From Lathyrus oleraceus (lineage: Eukaryota; Streptophyta; Magnoliopsida; Fabales; Fabaceae), in contig NC_066584.1 in assembly GCF_024323335.1 (NCBI RefSeq), positions 270,483,618 to 270,547,617 of the forward strand: a stretch of 64,000 nt of DNA, given 5' to 3'. The notes beneath the pieces were generated by a model. The model saw only the letters and a program-made list of their open reading frames with translations, had not been told where the DNA came from and searched no databases. This document shows, piece by piece, positions 22,801 through 36,400 of this stretch (positions within the stretch are counted from its first letter, which is position 1; the number at the start of each line of letters is the position of its first letter). Made by a program: the position numbers and the translations under genes.

Positions 22801-24480
22801 CTTATCTGAAAGAATTAAGATATTCCAAACCTAAGGAACGATGTCTTAATTGAATCTAAGACTCTTCGAGGATACTAGAGCAGTATCTCTAAAAAAAACT
22901 CTGGAATGTGACTCTCATATTAATGAAGCAGCATCTCAAACAACAAAAATGAGATTCTCTGTATCGAGTCGAAGCAATATCTTATCTGATAGAATTAAAA
23001 TATTCCAAACTTAAGGAATGATGTCTTAATTGAATCTAAGACTCTTCGAGGATACTAGAGAAGTATCTCTAAAAAATATGGAATGAGACTCTTCATATTG
23101 ATGAAGCAGCATCTCAAACAACAAAAATGAGATTCTCTGTATCGAGTCGAAGCAGCATCTTATCAGATAGAATTAAGATATTCCAAACCTAAGGAATGAT
23201 GTCTTAATTCAATCTAAGACTCTTCGAGGATACTAGAGCAGTATCTCTAAATATATGGAATGAGACTCTTCATATTGATGAGGCAACATCTCAAACCGCA
23301 AAAATGAGATTCTCTGTATCGAGTCGAAGCAACATCTTATCTGATAGAATTAAGAAATTCCAAACCTAAGGAATGATGTCTTAATTGAATCTAAGACTCT
23401 TCGAGGATACTAGAGCAGTGTCTCTAAAAAAAACACTGGAATGAGACTCTCATATTAATGAAGCAGCATCTCAAACAACAAAAATGAGATTCTCTGTATC
23501 GAGTCGAAGCAGCATCTTATCTGATAGAATTAAAATATTCCAAACCTAAGGAATAATGTCTTAATTGAATCTAAGACTCTTCGAGGATACTAGAGCAGTA
23601 TCTCTAAAAAATCTGGAATGAGACTCTTCATATTGATGAAGCAGCATCTCAAACAGCAAAAATGAGATCCTATGTATCGCGTCGAAGCAACATCTTATCT
23701 GATAGAATTAAGATATTCCAAACTTAAGGAATGATGTCATAATTTAATCTAAGACTCTTCGAGGATACTAGAGCACTATCTCTAGAAAATCTTGAATGAG
23801 ACTCTTCATATTGATGAAGCAGCATCTAAAACATCAAAAATGAGATTCTCTGTATCGAGTCGAAGCAGCATCTTATCTGATAGAATTAAGATATTCCAAA
23901 CCTAAGGAATTATGTCTTAATTTAATCTAATACTCTTAGAGGATACTAGAGAATTATCTATAAAAATCTAGAATGAGACTTTTCATATTGCTGAAGCAGC
24001 ATCTCAAACCACAAAAATGAGATTCTTTGTATCGAGTCGAAGCAGCATCTTATCTGATAGAATTAAGATATTCCAAACCTAAGAAATGATGTCTTAATTG
24101 AATCTAAGACTCTTCATGAATACTAGAGCAGTATCTCTAAAAAAATCTGGAATGAAACTCTTCATATTAATGAAGCAGCATCTCAACAGCAAAAGTGAGA
24201 TTCTCTGCATCGAGTCGAAGCAGCATCTTATCTGATAGAATTAAGATATTCCAGACCAAAGGAATGATGTCTTAATTGAATCTAAGACTCTTCATGGATA
24301 CAAGAGCAGTATATCTTAAAATTTGGAATGAGACTCTTCATATTGATGAAGCAGCATCTCAAACAGCAAAATTAGATTCTCTGTATCGAGTCGAAGCAAC
24401 ATCTTATCTGATAGAATTAAGATATTCCAAACCTAAGGAATGATGTCTTAAGTGAATCTAACACTCTTCTAGGTTACTAG
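19851..24480. repeat. Tandem duplication of a 2315-bp (13-monomer) block
   Basis: Block 1 (19851-22165) and block 2 (22166-24480) are near-identical. Rare marker variants recur exactly 2315 bp apart: TCTAAGAAAAACTC (19861/22176 from its TAAG), GGAACGATGTC (20521/22836) and CTAAAACATC (21511/23826). One visible difference is a single extra A in the run near 23430. Block 1 ends with TCTAGGTTACTAGAGCAG and runs straight into the start of block 2. The same ending closes block 2, as expected for unequal exchange within quarter 4. Confidence 0.88.
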
Positions 24481-27400
24481 AGCAGTATCTCTAAAAAAAT
24501 CTGGAATGAGACTCTTCATATTGGTGAAGCAACATCTCAGACAACAAAAATGAGATTCTCTATATCGAGTTGAAGCAACATCTTATCTGTTAGAATTAAG
24601 ATATTCCAAACCTAAGGAATAATGTCTTAATTGAATCTAAAACTCTTCAAGGATACTAGAGCAGTATCTCTAAAAAATATGGAATGAGACTCTTCATATT
24701 GATGAAGCAACATCTCAAACAGCAAAAATGAGATTCTCTGTATCTAGTCGAAGCAGCATCTTATCTAATAGAATTAAGATATTCCAAACCTAAGGAATGA
24801 TGTCTTAATTGAATCTAAGACTCTTAGAGGATACTAGAGAAGTATCTCTAAAAAATATGGAATGAGACTCTTCATATTGATGAAGCAGCATCTCAAACAA
24901 CAAAAATGAGATTCTCTGTATCGAGTCGAAGCAACATCTTATCTGATAGAATTAAGATATTCCAAACCTAAGGAATGATGTCTTATTTCAATCTAAGACT
25001 CTTCCAGAATACTAGAGCAATATCTCTAAATATATGGAATGAGACTCTTCATATTGATGAAGCAACATCTCAAACAGCAAAAATGAGATTCTCTGTATCG
25101 AGTCGAAGCAGCATCTTATCTGAAAGAATTAAGATATTCCAAACCTAAGGAATGATGTCTTAATTGAATCTAAGACTCTTCCAGGATACTAGAGCAGTAT
25201 CTCTAAAAAAAACTCTGGAATGTGACTCTCATATTAATGAAGCAGCATCTCAAACAACAAAAATGAGATTCTCTGTATCGAGTCGAAGCAGCATCTTATC
25301 TGATAGAATTAAAATATTCCAAACTTAAGGAATGATGTCTTAATTGAATCTAAGACTCTTCGAGGATACTAGAGAAGTATCTCTAAAAAATATGGAATGA
25401 GACTCTTCATATTGATGAAGCAACATCTCAAACAGCAAAAATGAGATTCTCTGTATCGAGTCGTAGCAGCATCTTATCTGATAGAATTAAGATATTCCAA
25501 ACCTAAGGAATGATGTCTTAATTGAATCTAAGACTCTTAGAGGATACTAGAGAAGTATCTCTAAAAAATATGGATTGAGACTCTTCATATTGATGAAGCA
25601 GCATCTCAAACAACAAAAATGAGATTCTCTGTATCGAGTCGAAGCAGCATCTTATCTAATAGAATTAAGATATTCCAAACCTAAGGAATGATGTATTAAT
25701 TCAATCTAAGACTCTTCCAGGATACTAGAGCAATATCTCTAAATATATGGAATGAGACTCTTCATATTGATGAAGCAACATCTCAAACAGCAAAAATGAG
25801 ATTCTCTGTATCGAGTCGAAGCAGCATCTTATCTGAAAGAATTAAGATATTCCAAACCTAAGGAATGATGTCTTAATTGAATCTAAGACTCTTCGAGGAT
25901 ACTAGAGCAGTATCTCTAAAAAAAACTCTGGAATGTGACTCTCATATCAATGAAGCAGCATCTCAAACAACAAAAATGAGATTCTCTGTATCGAGTCGAA
26001 GCAGCATCTTATCTGATAGAATTAAAATATTCCAAACTTAAGGAATGATGTCTTAATTGAATCTAAGACTCTTCGAGGATACTAGAGAAGTATCTCTAAA
26101 AAATATGGAATGAGACTCTTCATATTGATGAAGCAGCATCTCAAACAACGAAAATGAGATTCTCTGTATCGAGTCGAAGCAGCATCTTATCAGATAGAAT
26201 TAAGATATTCCAAACCTAAGGAATGATGTCTTAATTCAATCTAAGACTCTTCGAGGATACTAGAGCAGTATCTCTAAATATATGGAATGAGACTCTTCAT
26301 ATTGATGAAGCAACATCTCAAACCGCAAAAATGAGATTCTCTGTATCGAGTCGAAGCAACATCTTATCTGATAGAATTAAGATATTAAAAACCTAAGGAA
26401 TGATGTCTTAATTGAAGCTAAGACTCTTCGAGGATACTAGACCAGTGTCTCTAAAAAAAACACTGGAATGAGACTCTCATATTAATGAAGCAGCATCTCA
26501 AACAACAAAAATGAGATTCTCTGTATCGAGTCGAAGCAGCATCTTATCTGATAAAATTAAAATATTCCAAACCTAAGGAATAATGTCTTAATTGAATCTA
26601 AGACTCTTCGAGGATACTAGAGCAGTATCTCTAAAAAATCTGGAATGAGACTCTTCATATTGATGAAGCAGCATCTCAAACAGCAAAAATGAGATCCTAT
26701 GTATCGCGTCGAAGCAACATCTTATCTGATAGAATTAAGATATTCCAAACTTAAGGAATGATGTCATAATTTAATCTAAGACTCTTCGAGGATACTAGAG
26801 CAGTATCTCTAGAAAATCTTGAATGAGACTCTTCATATTGATGAAGCAGCATCTCAAACAGCAAAAATGAGATTCTCTGTATCGAGTCGAAGCAGCATCT
26901 TATCTGATAGAATTAAGATATTCCAAACCTAAGGAAGTATGTCTTAATTTAATCTAAGACTCTTAGAGGATACTAGAGAATTATCTATAAAAATCTAGAA
27001 TGAGACTCTTCATATTGCTGAAGCAGCATCTCAAACCACAAAAATGAGATTCTTTGAATCGAGTCGAAGCAGCATCTTATATGATAGAATTAAGATATTC
27101 CAAACCTAAGAAATGATGTCTTAATTGAATCTAAGACTCTTCATGAATACTAGAGCAGTATCTCTAAAAAAATCTGGAATGAAACTCTTCATATTAATGA
27201 AGCAGCATCTCAACAGCAAAAGTGAGATTCTCTGCATCGAGTCGAAGCAGCATCTTATCTGATAGAATTAAGATATTCCAGACCAAAGGAATGATGTCTT
27301 AATTGAATCTAAGACTCTTCATGGATACAAGAGCAGTATATCTTAAAATTTGGAATGAGACTCTTCATATTGATGAAGCAGCATCTCAAACAGCAAAATT

Positions 27401-30400
27401 AGATTCTCTCTATCGAGTCGAAGCAACATCTTATCTGATAGAATTAAGATATTCCAAACCTAAGGAATGATGTCTTAAATGAATCTAACACTCTTCTAGG
27501 TTACTAGAGCAGTATCTCTAAAAAAATATGGAATGAGACTCTTCATATTGGTGAAGCAACATCTCAGACAGCAAAAATGAGATTCTCTATATCGAGTTGA
27601 AGCAACATCTTATCTGTTAGAATTAAGATATTCCAAACCTAAGGAATAATGTCTTAATTGAATCTAAAACTCTTCAAGGATACTAGAGCAGTATCTCTAA
27701 AAAATATGGAATGAGACTCTTCATATTGATGAAGCAACATCTCAAACAGCAAAAATGAGATTCTCTGTATCTAGTCGAAGCAGCATCTTATCTGATAGAA
27801 TTAAGATATTCCAAACCTAAGGAATGATGTCTTAATTGAATCTAAGACTCTTAGAGGATACTAGAGATGTATCTCTAAAAAATATGGAATGAGACTCTTC
27901 ATATTGATGAAGCAGCATCTCAAACAACAAAAATGAGATTCTCTGTATCGAGTCGAAGCAGCATCTCATCTGATAGAATTAAGATATTCCAAACCTAAGG
28001 AATGATGTCTTAATTCAATCTAAGACTCTTCCAGGATACTAGAGCAATATCTCTAAATATATGGAATGAGACTCTTCATATTGATGAAGCAACATCTCAA
28101 ACAGCAAAAATGAGATTCTCTGTATCGAGTCGAAGCAACATCTTATCTGAAAGAATTAAGATATTCCAAACCTAAGGAATGATGTCTTAATTGAATCTAA
28201 GACTCTTCGAGGATACTAGAGCAGTATCTCTAAAAAAAACTTTGGAATGTGACTCTCATATCAATGAAGCAGCATCTCAAACAACAAAAATGAGATTCTC
28301 TGTATCGAGTCGAAGCAGCATCTTATCTGATAGAATTAAAATATTCCAAACTTAAGGAATGATGTCTTAATTGAATCTAAGACTCTTCGAGGATACTAGA
28401 GAAGTATCTCTAAAAAATATGGAATGAGACTCTTCATATTGATGAAGCAACATCTCAAACAGCAAAAATGAGATTCTCTGTATCGAGTCGAAGCAGCATC
28501 TTATCTGAAAGAATTAAGATATTCCAAACCTAATGAATGATGTATTAATTGAATCTAAGACTCTTCTAGGATACTAGAGCAATATCTCTAAAAAAAACTC
28601 TGGAATGTGACTCTCATATTAATGAAGCAGCATCTCAAACAACAAAAATGAGATTCTCTGTATCGAGTTGAAGCAGCATCTTATCTGATAGAATTAAGAT
28701 ATTCCAAACCTAAGGAATGATGTCTTAATTCAATCTAAGACTCTTCCAGGATACTAGAGCAATATCTCTAAATATATGGAATGAGACTCTTCATATTGAT
28801 GAAGCAACATCTCAAACAGCAAAAATGAGATTCTCTGTATCGAGTCGAAGCAGCATCTTATCTGAAAGAATTAAGATATTCCAAACCTAAGGAATGATGT
28901 CTTAATTGAATCTAAGACTCTTCGAGGATACTAGAGTAGTATCTCTAAAAAAAACTCTGGAATGTGACTCTCATATTAATGAAGCAGCATCTCAAACAAC
29001 AAAAATGAGATTCTCGGTATCGAGTCGAAGTAGCATCTTATCTGAAAGAATTAAAATATTCCAAACTTAAGGAATGATGTCTTAATTGAATCTAAGACTC
29101 TTCGAGGATACTAGAGAAGTATCTCTAAAAAATATGGAATGAGACTCTTCATATTGATGAAGCAACATCTCAAACAGCAAAAATGAGATTCTCTGTATCG
29201 AGTCGAAGCAGCATCTTATCTGAAAGAATTAAGATATTCCAAACCTAAGGAATGATGTATTAATTGAATCTAAGACTCTTCTAGGATACTAGAGCAATAT
29301 CTCTAAAAAAAACTCTGGAATGTGACTCTCATATTAATGAAGCAGCATCTCAAACAACAAAAATGAGATTCTCTGTATCGAGTCGAAGCAGCATCTTATC
29401 TGATAGAATTAAAATATTCCAAACTAAAGGAATGATGTCTTAATTGAATCTAAGACTCTTCGAGGATACTAGAGAAGTATCTCTAAAAAATATTGAATGA
29501 GACTCTTCGTTTTTAAGAAGCAGCATCTCAAACAACAAAAATGAGATTCTCTGTATCGAGTCGAAGCATCATCTTATCAGATAGAATTAAGATATTCCAA
29601 ACCTAAGGAATGATGTCTTAATTCAATCTAAGACTCTTCGAGGATACTAGAGCAGTATCTCTAAATATATGGAATGAGACTCTTCATATTGATGAAGCAA
29701 CATCTCAAACCGCAAAAATGAGATTCTCTGTATCGAGTCAAAGCAGCATCTTATCTGATAGAATTAAGATATTACAAACCTAAGGAATTATGTCTTAATT
29801 TAATCTAAGACTCTTAGAGGATACTAGAGAATTATCTATAAAAATCTAGAATGAGACTCTTCATATTGCTGAAGCAGCATCTCAAACCACAAAAATGAGA
29901 TTCTTTGTATCGAGTCGAAGCAGCATCTTATCTGATAGAATTAAGATATTCCAAACCTAAGGAATGATGTCTTAAATGAATCTAACACTCTTCTAGGTTA
30001 CTAGAGCAGTATCTCTAAAAAAAACTGGAATGAGACTCTTCATATTGGTGAAGCATCATCTCAGACAGCAAAAATGAGATTCTCTATATCGAGTTGAAGC
30101 AACATCTTATCTGTTAGAATTAAGATATTCCAAACCTAAGGAATAATGTCTTAATTGAATCTAAAACTCTTCAAGGATACTAGAGCAGTATCTCTAAAAA
30201 ATCTGGGATGAGACTCTTCATATTGATGAAGCAACATCTCAAACAGCAAAAATGAGATTCTCTGTATCTAGTCGAAGCAGCATCTTATTTGATAGAATTA
30301 AGATATTCCAAACCTAAGGAATGATGTCTTAATTGAATCTAAGACTCTTAGAGGATACTAGAGAAGTATCTCTAAAAAATATGGAATGAGACTCTTCATA

Positions 30401-33400
30401 TTGATGAAGCAGCATCTCAAACAACAAAAATGAGATTCTCTGTATCGAGTCGAAGCAACATCTTATCTGTTAGAATTAAGATATTCCAAACCTAAGGAAT
30501 GATGTCTTAAGTCAATCTCAGACTCTTCCAGGATACTAGAGCAATATCTCTAAATATATGGAATGAGACTCTTCATATTGATGAAGCAACATCTCAAACA
30601 CTAAAAATGAGATTCTCTGTATCGAGTCGAAGGAGCATCTTATCTGAAAGAATTAAGATATTCCAAACCTAAGGAATGATGTCTTAATTGAATCTAAGAC
30701 TCTTCGAGGATACTAGAGCAGTATCTCTAAAAAAAATTCTGGAATGTGACTCTCATATTAATGAAGCAGCATCTCAAACAACAAAAATGAGATTCTCTGT
30801 ATCGAGTCGAAGCAGCATCTTATCTGATAGAATTAAAATATTCCAAACTTAAGGAATGATGTCTTAATTGAATCTAAGACTCTTCGACGATACTAGAGAA
30901 GTATCTCTAAAAAATATGGAATGAGACTCTTCATATTGATGAAGCAACATCTCAAACAGCAAAAATGAGATTCTCTGTATCGAGTCGAAGCAGCATCTTA
31001 TCTGATAGAATTAAGATATTCCAAACCTAAGGAATGATGTCTTAATTGAATCTAAGACTCTTAGAGGATACTAGAGAAGTATCTCTAAAAAATATGGAAT
31101 GAGACTCTTCATATTGATGAAGCAGCATCTAGAACAACAAAAATGAGATTCTCTGTATCGAGTCGAAGCAGCATCTTATCTGATAGAATTAAGATATTCC
31201 AAACCTAAGGAATGATGTCTTATTTCAATCTAAGACTCTTCCAGGATACTAGAGCAATATCTCTAAATATATGGAATGAGACTCTTCATATTGATGAAGC
31301 AACATCTCAAACAACAAAAATGAGATTCTCTGTATCGAGTCGAAGCAGCATCTTATCTGAAAGAATTAAGATATTCCAAACCTAAGGAATGATGTCTTAA
31401 TTGAATCTAAGACTCTTCGAGGATACTATAGCAGTATCTCTAAAAAAAACTCTGGAATGTGACTCTCATATCAATGAAGCAGCATCTCAAACAACAAAAA
31501 TGAGATTCTCTGTATCGAGTCGAAGCAGCATCTTATCTGATAGAATTAAAATATTCCAAACTTAAGGAATGATGTCTTAATTGAATCTAAGACTCTTCGA
31601 GGATACTAGAGAAGTATCTCTAAAAAATATGGAATGAGACTCTTCATATTGATGAAGCAGCATCTCAAACAACAAAAATGAGATTCTCTGTATCGAGTCG
31701 AAACAGCATCTTATCAGATAGAATTAAGATATTCCAAACCTAAGGAATGATGTCTTAATTCAATCTAAGACTCTTCGAGGATACTAGAGCAGTATCTCTA
31801 AATATATGGAATGAGACTCTTCATATTGATGAAGCAACATCTCATACCGCAAAAATGAGATTCTCTGTATCGAGTCGAAGCAACATCTTATCTGATAGAA
31901 TTAAGATATTAAAAACCTAAGGAATGATGTCTTAATTGAAGCTAAGACTCTTCGAGGATACTAGAGCAGTGTCTCTAAAAAAAACACTGGAATGAGACTC
32001 TCATATTAATGAAGCAGCATCTCAAACAACAAAAATGAGATTCTCTGTATCGAGTCGAAGCAGCATCTTATCTGATAGAATTAAAATATTCCAAACCTAA
32101 GGAATAATGTCTTAATTGAATCTAAGACTCTTCGAGGATACTAGAGCAGTATCTCTAAAAAATCTGGAATGAGACTCTTCATATTGATGAAGCAGCATCT
32201 CAAACAGCAAAAATGAGATCCTATGTATCGCGTCGAAGCAACATCTTATCTGATAGAATTAAGATATTCCAAACTTAAGGAATGATGTCATAATTTAATC
32301 TAAGACTCTTCGAGGATACTAGAGCAGTATCTCTAGAAAATCTTGAATGAGACTCTTCATATTGATGAAGCAGCATCTCAAACAGCAAAAATGAGATTCT
32401 CAGTATCGAGTCGAAGCAGCATCTTATCTGATAGAATTAAGATATTCCAAACCTAAGGAATTATGTGTTAATTTAATCTAAGACTCTTAGAGGATACTAG
32501 AGAATTATCTATAAAAATCTAGAATGAGACTCTTCATATTGCTGAAGCAGCATCTCAAACCACAAAAATGAGATTCTTTGTATCGAGTCGAAGCAGCATC
32601 TTATCTGATAGAATTAAGATATTCCAAACCTAAGTAATGATGTCTTAATTGAATCTAAGACTCTTCATGAATACTAGAGCAGTATCTCTAAAAAAATCTG
32701 GAATGAAACTCTTCATATTAATGAAGCAGCATCTCAACAGCAAAAGTGAGATTCTCTGCATCGAGTCGAAGCAGCATCTTATCTGATAGAATTAAGATAT
32801 TCCAGACCAAAGGAATGATGTCTTAATTGAATCTAAGACTCTTTATGGATACAAGAGCAGTATATCTTAAAATTTGGAATGAGACTCTTCATATTGATGA
32901 AGCAGCATCTCAAACAGCAAAATTAGATTCTCTGTATCGAGTCGAAGCAACATCTTATCTGATAGAATTAAGATATTCCAAACCTAAGGAATGATGTCTT
33001 AAATGAATCTAACACTCTTCTAGGTTACTAGAGCAGTATCTCTAAAAAAATCTGGAATGAGACTCTTCATATTGGTGAAGCAACATCTCAGACAGCAAAA
33101 ATGAGATTCTCTATATCGAGTTGAAGCAACATCTTATCTGTTAGAATTAAGATATTCCAAACCTAAGGAATAATGTCTTAATTGAATCTAAGACTCTTCA
33201 GGGATACTAGAGCAGTATCTCTAAAAAATCTGGAATGAGAATCTTCATATTGATGAAGCAACATCTCAAACAGCAAAAATGAGATTCTCTGTATCTAGTC
33301 GAAGCAGCATCTTATCTGATAGAATTAAGATATTCCAAACCTAAGGAATGATGTCTTAATTGAATCTAAGACTCTTAGAGGATACTAGAGAAGTAACTCT

Positions 33401-36400
33401 AAAAAATATGGAATGAGACTCTTCATATTGATGAAGCAGCATCTCAAACAACAAAAATGAGATTCTCTGTATCGAGTCGAAGCAGCATCTTATCTGATAG
33501 AATTAAGATATTCCAAACCTAAGGACTGATGTCTTAATTCAATCTAAGACTCTTCCAGAATACTAGAGCAATATCTCTAAATATATGGAATGAGACTCTT
33601 CATATTGATGAAGCAACATCTCAAACAGCAAAAATGAGATTCTCTGTATCGAGTCGAAGCAGTATCTTATCTGAAAGAATTAAGATATTCCAAACCTAAG
33701 GAATGATGTATTAATTGAATCTAAGACTCTTCTAGGATACTAGAGAAATATCTCTAAAAAAAACTCTGGAATGTGACTCTCATATTAATGAAGCAGCATC
33801 TCAAACAACAAAAATGAGATTCTCTGTATCGAGTCGAAGCAGCATCTTATTTGAAAGAATTAAAATATTCCAAACTTAAGGAATAATGTCTTAATTGAAT
33901 CTAAGACTCTTCGAGGATACTAGAGAAGTATCTCTAAAAAATATTGAATGAGACTCTTCATATTGATGAAGCAGCATCTCAAACAACAAAAATGAGATTC
34001 TCTGTATCGAGTCGAAGCAGCATTTTATCAGATAGAATTAAGATATTCCAAACCTAAGGAATGATGTCTTAATTCAATCTAAGACTCTTCGAGGATACTA
34101 GAGCAGTATCTCTAAATATATGGAATGAGACTCTTCATATTGATGAAGCAACATCTCAAACCGCAAAAATGAGATTCTCTGTATCGAGTCAAAGCAGCAT
34201 CTTATCTGATCGAATTAAGATATTACAAACCTAAGGAATTATGTCTTAATTTAATCTAAGACTCTTAGAGGATACTAGAGAATTATCTATAAAAATCTAG
34301 AATGAGACTCTTCATATTGCTGAAGCAGCATCTCAAACCACAAAAATGAGATTCTTTGTATCGAGTCGAAGCAGCATCTTATCTGATAGAATTAAAATAT
34401 TCCAAACTTAAGGAATGATGTCTTAATTGAATCTAAGACCCTTCGAGGATACTAGAGAAGTATCTCTAAAAAATATGGAATGAGACTCTTCATATTGATG
34501 AAGCAACATCTCAAACAGCAAAAATGAGATTCTCTGTATCGAGTCGAAGCAGCATCTTATCTGAAAGAATTAAGATATTCCAAACCTAAGGAATGATGTA
34601 TTAATTGAATCTAAGACTCTTCTAGGATACTAGAGCAATATCTCTAAAAAAACTCTTGAATGTGACCCTCATATTAATGAAGCAGCATCTCAAACAACAA
34701 AAATGAGATTCTCTGTATCGAGTCGAAGCAGCATCTTATCTGATAGAATTAAGATATTCCAAACCTAAGGAATGATGTCTTAATTCAATCTAAGACTCTT
34801 CCAGGATACTAGAGCAATATCTCTAAATATATGGAATGAGACTCTTCATATTGATGAAGCAACATCTCAAACAACAAAAATGAGATTCTCTGTATCGAGT
34901 CGAAGCAGCATCTTATCTGAAAGAATTAAGATATTCCAAACCTAAGGAATGATGTCTTAATTGAATCTAAGACTCTTCGAGGATACTAGAGTAGTATCTC
35001 TAAAAAAACTCTGGAATGTGACTCTCATATTAATGAAGCAGCATCTCAAACAACAAAAATGAGATTCTCGGTATCGAGTCGAAGCAGCATCTTATCTGAT
35101 AGAATTAAATATTCCAAACTTAAGGAATGATGTCTTAATTGAATCTAAGACTCTTCGAGGATACTAGAGAAGTATCTCTAAAAAATATGGAATGAGACTC
35201 TTCATATTGATGAAGCAACATCTCAAACAGCAAAAATAAGATTCTCTGTATCGAGTCGAAGCAGCATCTTATCTGAAAGAATTAAGATATTCCAAACCTA
35301 AGGAATGATGTATTAATTGAATCTAAGACTCTTCTAGGATACTAGAGCAATATCTCTAAAAAAAACTCTGGAATGTGACTCTCATATTAATGAAGCAGCA
35401 TCTCAAACAACAAAAATGAGATTCTCTGTATCGAGTCGAAGCAGCATCTTATCTGATAGAATTAAAATATTCCAAACTTAAGGAATGATGTCTTAATTGA
35501 ATCTAAGACTCTTCGAGGATACTAGAGAAGTATCTCTAAAAATATTGAATGAGACTCTTCATATTGATGAAGCAGCATCTCAAACACACAAAATGAGATT
35601 CTCTGTATTGAGTCGAAGCAGCATCTTATCAGATAGAATTAAGATATTCCAAACCTAAGGAATGATGTCTTAATTTAATCTAAGACTCTTCGAGGATACT
35701 AGAGCAGTATCTCTAAATATATGGAATGAGACTCTTCATATTGATGAAGCAACATCTCAAACCGCAAAAATGAGATTCTCTGTATCGAGTCAAAGCAGCA
35801 TCTTATCTGATAGAATTAAGATATTACAAACCTAAGGAATTATGTCTTAATTTAATCTAAGACTCTTAGAGGATACTAGAGAATTATCTATAAAAATCTA
35901 GAATGAGACTCTTCATATTGCTGAAGCAGCATCTCAAACCACAAAAATGAGATTCTTTGTATCGAGTCGAAGCAGCATCTTATCTGATAGAATTAAGATA
36001 TTCCAAACCTAAGAAATGATGTCTTAATTGAATCTAAGACTCTTCATGAATACTAGAGCAGTATCTCTAAAAAAATCTGGAATGAAACTCTTCATATTAT
36101 GAAGCAGCATCTCAACAGCAAAAGTGAGATTCTATGCATCGAGTCGAAGCAGCATCTTATCTGATAGAATTAAGATATTCCAGACCAAAGGAATGATGTC
36201 TTAATTGAATCTAAGACTCTTCATGGATACAAGAGCAGTATCTTAAAATTTGGAATGAGACTCTTCATATTGATGAAGCAGCATCTCAAACAGCAAAATT
36301 AGATTCTCTGTATCGAGTCGAAGCAACATCTTATCTGATAGAATTAAGATATTCCAAACCTAAGGAATGATGTCTTAAATGAATCTAACACTCTTCTAGG

